From the NCBI GenBank assembly GCA_935421135.1, contig OW285187.1, positions 6,882,001 through 6,946,000 of the forward strand: 64,000 nucleotides of DNA. The letters run 5' to 3'. This stretch comes from Bugulina stolonifera (Eukaryota > Bryozoa > Gymnolaemata > Cheilostomatida > Bugulidae). Position numbers and translations under genes: made by a program. Under the pieces are notes generated by a model, which did not search any database, was not told where the DNA came from, and saw only the letters and a list, made by a program, of their open reading frames with translations. Of the stretch, positions 1 through 13,645 are shown piece by piece. Every line of letters begins with the position of its first letter. The stretch's first letter is position 1.

Positions 1-200
1 ATTTATGCATTGTTCGTTACAAAAAATATGCAAAGTTGAGAATTTAAAAATATTATACATGTAATTAAATTAATATTATAGTGTACCAACAGAAAGTTGC
101 CTCTAATGTAACTGCAACTCTGGAACTATAGAGGGGCACCTTATGTGCAGTTGGCCCAGAGCATGTCTACTGCTCATTAGTGAAACTTCCTTTTATAAGG

Positions 201-395
201 TTGCTGACCTGGTGTAGTGGTAGTATGTTCTGTTCACTGTGATAAACAATTAGGCTTTGTAAAGGCCTAGGGTTCAAACCCCAGTTAGGGACTGGCATTT
301 TCATGGATGTGAAACAAGTCTCTGATTGCTCAAAAAGTAAATTCCTTGCATAAAAACAGCATAAAATATAAAAAATGGCAAAATCCCTAATTATG
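201..395 (+). mobile_element. tRNA-derived SINE, copy 1
   Basis: A box-like TGGTGTAGTGGTAGTATG lies at 210-227 and a B box GGTTCAAACCC at 271-281, about 60 bp apart as in a tRNA-type internal RNA polymerase III promoter. A short non-tRNA tail follows. The element is absent from the matching place in duplication copy B. A second, more degraded relative lies near 13440. It does not fold as an intact tRNA by eye, so I call it a SINE and not a tRNA gene. The ends are approximate. Confidence 0.55.
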
Positions 396-948
396 CACAT
401 AAAATGTCCTAAACCTCTCTGTGAATTATTTATGGCTGCTGCTAATCAGTTGGTGGTCTCCATGGTGAAAGCTGACAGAATGAAAATGGGTTCTCTACTT
501 GTTTGAGATTTTGTTTCTTAAAGTTTTACAATCATTACCTTCAAAACAGAAAACATAACAAAACTAGAAGGCTGTTTGCTGTCACTGTCAATAACTTAAT
601 GTGAACTCACAAAGCTTGCGCAACTCATTCTCTTTTTCAGCTTTAACGGTACTAACTCAAAGCTTGCAATACAGAAATGCTCTTGGTTTTCACTTCATTG
701 ATCAAAAAGTTTACTACTTTATTTAGTTTTTTGTAGAGTTTATTGATTTCAAGTTGTAAGATGTGATTGTTCGTACACACTAGATGGTGTATACACCTGT
801 GTCAGAGAGAGTGCTTGCTGAGATCATTTTTGCATATCTACTACTCAGAAGACGCAGACCTACATAATCATGGTATAGCAATCTAGTTCAATCTCATCTA
901 GTAAGTCTCTTCACTAAAACAAACAACAGGCGTAATCTCAATACTTAC

Positions 949-1467
949 TCTCAACTTTTCAAGGAACTCGCCTATGCTAATAGTTCCAGAGCCATCTCGG
1001 TCCAACAGAGCAAATAACTGGTTCACCTCATCTTTGGTGTAAGTCAGCCCATAGTCAGCGATACCGTTATGAACCTCTTCATAACTCAGATTCTTGCTGC
1101 CATTGTCGTCGTATATCCTGAACGTCCTGAAAGTTAGCAAGAGAGTATCAGTCACTTGCAGTAGTTGGTACGAGGACATTTCTACACTAACCTGTCTATG
1201 GTAGATGTCCATACAGTATCAATCACATTTATTCACACTGCATGTAGACCTATCTGAATGCTAGTAGCATGCATATGCTGTAAGTGTGGATAAATACTCG
1301 ACTTACAACATAAGTATTTAATGCACTCACCTACTTAGTCCACTTAAACCATTCGCACCCCTTTTTAGACACTTGCACCTAAGTCTTTCTAGAGGGTCAG
1401 TAGTAGTTAACAGCTTTTCCCTTGACCTCTCCTTCAATAGATCCTCACTCCTTGGAGAAAGTGCCAT
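949..1467 (-). CDS. Calcyphosin-like EF-hand protein, paralogue A (5' exons)
   Basis: Two exons, 1467-1331 and 1126-949, joined by a short intron (donor GTGAGT, acceptor TTTCAG) encode the first 105 residues of a calcyphosin/CAPSL-type calcium-binding protein. The start ATG at 1467 opens MALSPRSEDLLKERS, nearly the same as paralogue B at 11750. Exon 2 holds two canonical 12-residue EF-hand loops, DDNGSKNLSYEE and DRDGSGTISIGE, with acidic residues at positions 1, 3 and 12. It ends in frame at a GTAAGT donor. The remaining exons, by analogy with paralogue B, would lie left of the window. Both exons are open and splice sites intact, so the gene may still work even though its duplicated neighbourhood is damaged. 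Proteins of this family are calcium sensors; vertebrate CAPSL is linked to ciliated cells (family knowledge only). Confidence 0.85.
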
Positions 1468-2330
1468 GTTCTGTAATATACTGTATAGCATTATATCCTA
1501 CACTTTATACAGTAACTATGTATCTACGTGTTGATCTAAACAAGTTCTACTACCAGTACCAATACAACCATAACATTGCAAAACTTGTGATGTGTCTTTA
1601 AATTTTTCCTACTGCAAAAATAACTCATTGTGAACAAAATACATCATGTACATAAAAAATACAAAACCATATAATTAAGATTTCGTGAAGAATATATTTT
1701 ATTATGACAATTTTATTTATTTTACTTTTGGAAGCTACATGTATATGTTCACATGCGCATAGAAAAAGTTGTTGATAGTGTTACTTAAAAGCTCCATTGA
1801 TTAATTCTTGTAAATTTTAGTTGTTTGTAATAGATCTTACGGTTATTGGAGAAACGTGTGCCTTCAATTATAGGTAGACAAAGCGAATGATACTGGTAAA
1901 CGCTGTACCAGTTTTGAGGCTTAATTCTGGTTGTACACTCACAGTTACTCCGTAAATGCAGGAGTTGATTGCTACACAATAACTGAGCTACAAAGATAAA
2001 TGACACCACTATTAATATTAGTGGGTATTGCTTCTATTATCCTCCATAACTTTGAATACATTTACGCCCGCTCATGGCAACCATAATCATAATAACAACC
2101 ATTTGCTGAAACACGTGCTAACTGGTACATTGTAGTCGCGTGGGCTGAAATAGTGTAACAAATTGTGATTTTATGATCTTTGCACCATAGAGTGAGTAAC
2201 TCTATGCTTTTTATCACTCTCGATCCCGTTTCAAGCTTCTAATGATTGTTGTTTTGTAATTACCAGTTCTGCACCATGTAGCCATGACTTTCAGGAAATT
2301 GTCCATGATTGTTTGTGGGTGTGTTGGGAA

Positions 2331-2830
2331 ACTGATTCATAATTGTGTACAAGTCATAAGTACGCCGTGGAGGTATTATGGAGTTGTCAGCTCTCTGAAC
2401 ACAATGGAACAGGGGTACACAACTACTAGTAATATTCGCATCCCACTTACTACACTTCCTAGTACTGCACTGCTGGTGATACTAACCTATCATAGTGCAC
2501 TTGCTGTAGATTGTCCTCGCGTGCTTTCTAACTTCTGGTCAATGAATGGTATCCATCAACTGCTGATCTTCCTTGACCATCTGTCAGCTGATGGACTATG
2601 TATAGATGCACACATATCGGCAGCACCACAGGTATCATTTATAACAACATAGTTTGTACAAGTTGGACAATTGGTTAGCTGAGACAACTTTGGATCATGC
2701 CAAACTGTAGTTATTCTACAGAGTTTGTATGTTTTGACTTTTCCTTCTCATTGCTGCAGAATTTAGCTATAGATGCTCTTGCGTTCTGTAATTTTTTGCA
2801 TTCAGTGATTTCTAAAACTGTAAGTGCTGC
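2331..2830 (-). pseudogene. Broken duplicate of dystrophin-family exons
   Basis: About 500 bp match 18361-19110, the region of exons 10 and 11 of the dystrophin-family gene. On the minus strand the copy of exon 11 has a CAG-to-TAG stop (near 2529) and lost 11 bp near 2566, which shifts the frame. About 290 bp between the exon 11 acceptor and exon 10 have been deleted, fusing matches to 18738 and 19020 near 2708. No ZZ or EF-hand exons accompany it. This is a non-functional relic of the segmental duplication. The plus-strand open frame at 2284-2652 has no support as a gene. Confidence 0.85.
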
Positions 2831-3498
2831 CGTTTGCCTCTGGCAGTTCTGCCATCTGCCTACACCTTCTCAGCTAGGGTGGTGTGCTTTTGCAGTATCA
2901 GTGTGAGTGCTTTCTTCAACTGTTCTGGCTGCAGCTAGGCCTATTTGCAGCCAGCCCAAATCTAGCTTGTGCTGCAAAGTTGCGTTCAAAGCAGCATTGA
3001 CTGGTGTTAGCTGGTCAAGTCTGGGCAAGAGGACACAACTCTAGTTATAGTAGCATAGACGCAACAAATTCCTTTATTATGTTTCATCAGTGTGGTGTAA
3101 TATGGTATGGTATAATATTCACATCACTTTTACAAAATTCTTCATAGAGTATGTTGTCATACCATTTTGTCTAATTTTTTTGCAACCACTCAACTCTGTG
3201 TAAAATAGTCCAGTAAAATATCATGGATATGCAAGTAGAAACTACAGGTAAGTAGTCTGATTTATTCAAGTTTGTGAGGTCACAGTCTAATAGCCCTGTA
3301 GAAGTACATGATGAGTGATATCTACTCATTTGGCTACAGTTTTGGTATAGGTCCACTGTGCGCTATAACAAGGAGGTTTTGCAGTTCTAAACATTTCCCA
3401 TGGTTGTAAATTAATATATTGGTATATCTCAGTTATATGAGCTCATTATATTACCTTAGACGGCGAGTCAAAGACTACCAATACTAAATGTGTTGCAG
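2831..3498. other. No gene recognised
   Basis: Between the dystrophin-family relic and the first zinc finger exon I see no exon with good splice sites and no repeat structure. The missing 5' part of the zinc finger gene should be here or further left, but I could not find a Cys-x2-Cys exon. Confidence 0.4.
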
Positions 3499-6400
3499 CC
3501 AATGAACTTCAGGAGTAGAAGTGATGTGAACAGACACAAGATAATCTACTCAGGTACTAATTGTCACCTTGTCGTTCTTACATCGATACCATTATTTATA
3601 ATACATACTGTGTAAATGTATTCTTGAATAACACTTTTAAAGTTGTACCATTTAAAGATATTGTAATCAGCAGTAAATGAATTAATCTGACGAAACGTCG
3701 AAAGAAATACGATTAAAATATGATTCTAAAATGTTTATTTGACGTGTTGCTTAGCTGGATGACACATACTAATTTTGGGAGTTATTCTCTTTTTGGAATG
3801 TTTGATGGCACCCGTTGCTTACACTGTTTTAGGTGTTAAACCATACTTATGTACTCTGTGTAGCATAGGATTTGCTGACGGTCCCACAATGCGTCGACAT
3901 ATTAGTAAATATTGTGATAAAGATAAGATAAGGAAATGTGTCAAGCAGATAGTAAACAGGGATTTATTCTGTAGATTCTGTTCTATCAGTTTTCATACAA
4001 TTGAAGAGTTCAAGAAGCATCTTAACAGGTGAGTAGTAGTAAGGTTCTAGTCATGTGTATGATGTAGTGTATAATATAATGTGTATTTACTAATGTACTA
4101 TGCAATATAATGTCTTCCCTGAGGTCCTAAGCAAGAATATATACCATAAAGTTATAGTAATTAAACTTTGGAATTGCCCTCTCTCTCATCTTACTCTTTT
4201 TACCACAGTGGGTCTTGTTTCTTGACAAAAAATTATCCTTCCTTTTCTCAAACAAGCTGTATTATACTATATTATATTAGGAATTAACTGTTGCTAAATA
4301 CGTGCTATGATATGTTTATATTGTGTGGTCGAGGTTTGGGGTAGACAACTTACAAAACGAGAAGAAGACAACTCTATTATATTATGAATTTGCTACATTA
4401 TAACATGTGCATTGTGTAGCAAAATGCCTTTATATTATAATAAAGTAAATGTGAAATGGCAGGCTTCTTATAATCACAAGGAGTTTTTTGCCCATTGTTA
4501 CATTAAATAGTTTAGCATGTACAAGGTACACATTGCTTATCCTCACATTATTGAGTTGCTGAGTTTAAAATGTTGGTTTTGGAGAATCTGCATCAGTTGG
4601 GAAAATTATAAACAATTCTATTTGGAATTCGTCTTTTTCAAATTCACAATGTGCACTTACCAAATCCAGAGAAAGCTCTAATCTCTGTAACCACAGGTCT
4701 TACTTGAGCCTCAGTTGCAACATCAGTTCAAACATGTCGAGAGCTAAGAGGGCTGCTTTAAAATTTTGTTACATTGGAAAACAAATGGGCCATTTGACCC
4801 CACAACTATTAATAGCAGATGACAGATGAGCGGGGCTTATTTTTATACTGTACTACACTTATGGTCCTATCTAACTAGTTTGTACTGTAACTTCGTGTCA
4901 TTGATAATTATATTTTCCCAAACCTCGGTGTTATAATAGTGAACTTTTATTGGTGTATTTGCCTGCATGTTGTATCAATTCAAATCTGCTACTATATTTT
5001 ATGTAAAGTTCTCCACACTTCATTCAAAACAGGTTATTTCTCTATTATTGAATAAAATAGCATTTCCTATGTATAGACTATTCCTGTGTTCTGTAGTTAC
5101 TACCTTTAGTATAGTAACTACAGAACACAGGAATGGCACAGCTAATAACCGAAGATATAGGATAGAATCCTATATCTTCGGTTATTGGCTTCAAATGTAC
5201 AATCAATAATACTAGGAATTTCAATCTGTTGGCAAGTTTTATGTACAGCTGAATGGAGTAAATTAATACTTCTAATTTAATTGAATAAGTTCATTATATC
5301 CTAATAATCTAATCCGCACTGCAGAGCAACGCCTGCACAAGTTTCCTTATGATACAGTGTCACTCTCTCTAATAGTACTAATTTATATATAGACTAATTA
5401 GTAAGACTGCCTTGGAAAGTCAAAGCCCTTCTACACTTTCTCATCTACGGCAATGTAATCAACCTTCTCTATTTTTCTCAGTATTCATGTAACTGGAAAT
5501 TAGGACACATTCTACTGATGATTCTTGGTATAGCATACTGTAACTGTTGAGAGGGGAGGGTAAACTACGTGCATATTACATGTGTTACTGAGTACATGTA
5601 TAATCAATATTGTTGTAGTGTACACTATGAATCTATAAGTGATATGACTGTATTACCAAATGGAAACCTAGAGTTGATATATCCAGAGGGTGACTCTGTG
5701 GTGGTTGAAGTACATTCAGGTCAAGTGTAAGTAACATGGCCGCAGGAAGTGTAGTAAGTCTGGACGTCCAAATGAAAAAGCTAAAAATACTGGTTCCAAT
5801 GTGTACATGTATAAGTAGTATGAAATGGTTCTGTTTGGTGCAGTTAGGCACCAACCCTCTCAGAAATGCTTATATTGTGATGGTACGCCCAGTCGTATCT
5901 TACATCTGACACTCATTATTGCGTGCATACATGTATATATCTGCTTGTACTTTACTCTTATATTGTTATATATAATTGTATGATTATATCTAAGTCTTTT
6001 AATGCCTTTTATACCCATGTACAGAGGCCCAACCTCTCAGAATCCATTGATATTCATTTTGTACATGAATTGGACCATTATAAGCAACTTTTGTAGAACC
6101 CGACCTATTTTGGGTCGGCCGTCGGGCTTCCGGCGGCCATCTTGTTGCGCAACTTCCGGACGACCACACGTCGTCTTTTCCCGACGTCATGTCGGCCGGA
6201 AGTCCTTATACTATATAAAGGGCACTGTTTTACTGTTCATTGTCTCAGTCTACACTTGGCTTTCAATAAAGACACATCTATACTTGATACAGGGACTTTC
6301 TCTTCCTTTTACTAGGTCATTCGCTTTGCGAACCGCCTACTAGGTTGAATTACTCTCTTTCACTGTATAGTCTGAAGGTCGGACTTGAGATCAGATGGGT

Positions 6401-8300
6401 CGTCTTTGGTAGTATTTGGGCTACTGAGACCGCTCGATCTTTCATGTAATGCGAAGTCCTATTACCACTCATAGGCGCTTCATTTCTGGGTCGATAGTCG
6501 TCCAAGGACGACCGCACCAAAACACAGAAACCATTACAATATTATGATGATCATATAAGTGGCTGACATGGAGGTTGTTATCAATTTATTTTAGTATCAC
6601 CTACATTGCATTTGTGTAGAATATTTAATCAGTATTTATCAATTTAAATTTACATTTTAACATCTGCCTATTTCTTAAACTACCCTCCAACAGTCGTTCC
6701 GACAGCATAACTACTCGTTCTTCCACGACTAACATTACTGGCCACACAAAACATTATCTTCTGTGTTTCATATAAATGATACTGTAGGAAAGAATTATTT
6801 TACCATCCTTTTTCAAAGTTTATTTGGAGTACTAGCTTGTGTGCCTCTCTCTGTTTATAGATATGGTATTATAAAATACATGTAGACTGCTTGCAGTAAC
6901 AAGCCTTGTTAATGTTATAGGCAATGTTCAACTGCAGTACTATTGTATTTAGTTGGCATGTAAGCCAATCGATATTCATTTAATTCATTCAAATTTATTT
7001 GCTCGTGTTTTCTTGGTCCATTGTGCTAATATAAAATACAAATAGATGTGTTGTTGAGAAGTTGATTATGATATGAAGGCTTGTTGCCACAGACTACAAG
7101 AGTAGTGGGCCTCTGTAATACATTATTTTATATTATATCTGTGTTTAGTAGACAAAGCAAAGTAAATGCTCCTTCAGAATTTCTCCAGTCAAATACTGTG
7201 CCCCATGGGTCCTGCCACTAATGGAGAAATTGATGTCACGGCAGCGTATCAAGGTATAATAACAGATATAGCACAGAATGATGATGTATTGTTGCTATGC
7301 AATGTCTATGCTATATGCAATGTGTCATGTTTTTAGAAATCCGTTACTATTTGTGCAGATTAAAATGTATAATCAAATAGAAACTAGATACTTTACACCT
7401 CTCATTACATTCCGTCACAGCACGATGCAAGCGTTTATCCTCTCTGATGATGAAATACAGTCCACTAAATACTAAATGCGTCATACAACTGACAGTCATA
7501 TTGTACTGGTGTTTCATGGAAAAGGAGAAATGAACTAACATATTATATTATTATATAACTATGAGTTTATATATTTTATTAAATTAATGATGATATTACT
7601 ACAGTATAAAATTTGTAACATAAGACCGCAAGTTATTCTGAAGATATAGAATATGAACATGTACATGTACATGTACAATGAAATATCAATTTGGAATATT
7701 ACTATAGTTATATCTATGTATATATTTCTGTAGAAAGCGGATGCAAAGAAATTATTCTGTATATGGAAAACCAGGATACTGATAATGGGGACGGATTGAC
7801 GAGTACATTAAATTCAACCAATCATGGTTTAGAGAAAGTAGATAATACAACAACAGCTCTTACTGATGCTCAACATTCAGTGGATCATCCAGCTTCAAGC
7901 AGCGTACATAGAGACAGTAAAAGTACTGTTACAGATGACCGTGCTTGTTATGATGGAGCAGTGAGTAATGCCGGCACTGTTGACAGGATACAGGGAAGCC
8001 TTCGCCTCTCGGTATATTGACAAGCCAGATTTTACGAGTCAGGAATTTTATGATTGGCTAGCTAACGTCATTGATCTCTGTTTACTTATTGCTATGCCTC
8101 ATTCGATATCAATGTTCAGTAAGATCAATCAACCGGAGAAACATATAGTCAACACTCTAGCTTATCCAACCAGCTTCATGAAGGAGCAGAGGAATTTCCA
8201 ATCACTTATGGCGATAGGAAACCAGTTGAAGGGTGTATTAAATGCACATCTCAACCACGTAATGCTGTCTTTAGAAGAGGATAACTCTGGGAACCTCTGA
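3499..8300 (+). CDS. Unrecognised C2H2-type zinc finger protein (5' end not found)
   Basis: Six exons in closing phase: 3499-3553, 3833-4028, 5619-5726, 7189-7253, 7734-7960 and about 8043-8300. The first encodes the end of a C2H2 finger with a TGEKP-like linker (YSGVKPY). The second has a finger of C-x2-C-x12-H-x4-C form. A third finger is C-x2-C-x12-H-x4-H, its last His supplied by the next exon (HLNS|VH), which supports that splice. The C-terminal part is low in known motifs: a Ser/Thr/Asp-rich stretch followed by a segment with EFYDWLANVIDLC. A frame change near 7960 is best explained by a short intron starting GTGAGT at 7961 and ending at 8042 (82 bp) or 8024 (64 bp). The exon 4 acceptor at 7188 is inferred from phase. 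The upstream half of the first finger is missing, so the gene may be truncated. I do not recognise the family. Confidence 0.6.
5080..5186. repeat. Two back-to-back perfect hairpins
   Basis: The first hairpin has 23-bp perfect arms at 5080-5102 and 5112-5134 with a 9-nt loop. The second has 20-bp perfect arms at 5144-5163 and 5167-5186 with a 3-nt loop. Both lie in the zinc finger gene's intron 2. They look like young snap-back elements. Confidence 0.85.
6092..6538 (+). mobile_element. Probable solo LTR of a retrotransposon
   Basis: A GC-richer island of about 447 bp inside an AT-rich intron begins TGTAGAACCCGAC and ends ACCATTACA. In the order expected for an LTR it carries a TATA box (TATATAAAG at about 6212), a polyadenylation signal (AATAAA at 6265-6270) and a downstream segment like U5. 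No internal retroelement coding sequence, primer binding site or second LTR is visible, which fits a solo LTR. I could not find a clear target-site duplication, so the ends are approximate. The open frames on both strands here (5999-6343) are incidental. Confidence 0.55.
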
Positions 8301-8384
8301 CTGTGGGTTTATGTAGTATGTTGTATATTATAATGTATATAAATATGTGTTGTATCAGTTCCTATATTAGCTGCGGACTGAGGT

Positions 8385-12614
<4,230 letters not shown>

Positions 12615-13140
12615 GTCTCTAAATATCGTATAAAATAAAAATAAGATAAATTATTATTATTATTATTATAATTATATAAAATAATATAATTAATAATAAA
12701 ATAATAATAATAATATAAATATAATTATTATAATTAATAATAATAATAATAATAATATATTTATAATACATATTAATATAATGTAATAAAATATTAAATA
12801 TAACTATTACACAATATTAATTAATGTTTATTTTTATATAAATATAATTATAAATAATAAGCTAACACTTGACTTTGACTTTTTATGGATATATATTATA
12901 TTTAAATTTTGATACTTAGGCTAATGCTACTAATTTTAATTTTAAATTTACTAATTAATATTAATTATGTTAATATTTTATTTACGCACGTGATATGATA
13001 ATATAATTTATGGAGTTAGTTCGAAGTCGGACTTCAAGAGTCAAGTCCGTCGAAGTCAAGTTAGTGCTGCCTCAAGTCAAGTCAGCCGTCATGCAAGTCA
13101 CACGTCAAGTGGGGGACAACTTCAAAAACGTTGTTATTGT
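12615..13140. repeat. AT-rich low-complexity tract and GTCAAGTC-rich segment
   Basis: From about 12630 to 13010 the sequence is almost only A and T, with TTA/TAA microsatellite runs. From 13018 to 13125 it changes to repeated AAGTC words (for example CGAAGTCGGACTTCAAG and TCAAGTCAAGTCAGC) with short inverted repeats, which may be one end of a degraded transposable element. No gene is visible. Confidence 0.6.
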
Positions 13141-13439
13141 TAGAAACTGTGTCGTCTCCAGCGACTAAAACTAAAATCATTATACATTGTAGTATGCTCC
13201 AGCTAAGCAATGTCCAAACAAACATTGCTTGGTGAATCTGAGTCAGCCCACAACAAATGCTGTGACAGCATTAAGACGGATGTCAAATTCAAAAGTTTCT
13301 AATACTGATGTCTCTTATTTCTATTGGCCACATAAACTGATTTTTACATAGATATTTCTTCTTTAACCCTACATATCGCAGCGTGTAGTAGGCCTACTAT
13401 ATAGATATTGACCACAATGGTTTGGAAGTTTTTATTACT

Positions 13440-13565
13440 CCCGGCTGCTGTGCTAATTGATTAGGTTCCATAGGGCATCGGGTTGAAACCCCAGCCATGG
13501 TTGGGATATTTTCACACTTGTGGAAGGAAAGTCAATGGCTACTTATACATTACCTCTGTAACATA
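13440..13565 (+). mobile_element. tRNA-derived SINE, copy 2 (degraded)
   Basis: A B-box-like GGTTGAAACCCC at 13473-13484 is followed by CAGCCATGGTTGGGATATTTTCAC, cut here into words similar to CAGTTAGGGACTGG and CATTTTCATGG that follow the B box in the copy near 201-395. The A box is not recognisable. It lies just upstream of MTAP. Confidence 0.4.
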
Positions 13566-13645
13566 AATGAGTTGAAGTTTGCATTGTGCTCCCTGCTGAC
13601 TGCTCAATTTCATGACTTTTTGTTTGCAGGTGGTGGACTGAGATA

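Larger units (their letters stand above)
1..2338. repeat. Segmental duplication, copy A (decayed)
   Basis: This stretch is homologous, in the same orientation, to about 9815-12614. Shared landmarks include the AAATATGCAAAGTTGAGA stretch near 25 and 9833, the segment starting GTGAATTATTTATGGCTG near 421 and 10686, both calcyphosin-like exons, and the region around 2080-2240 that matches 12360-12535. Homology ends at a TGATTCA motif at 2333-2339, after which the sequence matches 18362 onward. The left end of the copy lies outside the window. The copies differ by a SINE present only here (about 201-395) and about 700 bp present only in copy B (about 9935-10640). Confidence 0.85.

Noticed and set aside
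203..288. A functional tRNA gene
   Set aside because: A and B boxes are present, but I could not form a full cloverleaf with an acceptor stem, and a related degraded copy exists; a SINE is more likely.
2060..2110. RFX X-box upstream of the calcyphosin-like paralogue A (ATGGCAAC half-site)
   Set aside because: Only one half-site matches and it is not conserved in the paralogue B promoter near 12370.
2284..2652. A 122-codon plus-strand open frame resembling one at 18403-18681
   Set aside because: It is the antisense of the dystrophin-family exon 11 and its decayed duplicate. The similarity comes from the duplication and not from a plus-strand gene.
5999..6343. Open frames on both strands in the GC-rich island
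   Set aside because: They lie in the probable solo LTR; no gag, pol or other domain is visible and higher GC lowers the stop frequency.
7961..7986. A 26-bp intron in the zinc finger gene
   Set aside because: Too short for spliceosomal removal, and the phases do not close; 64- or 82-bp introns fit.
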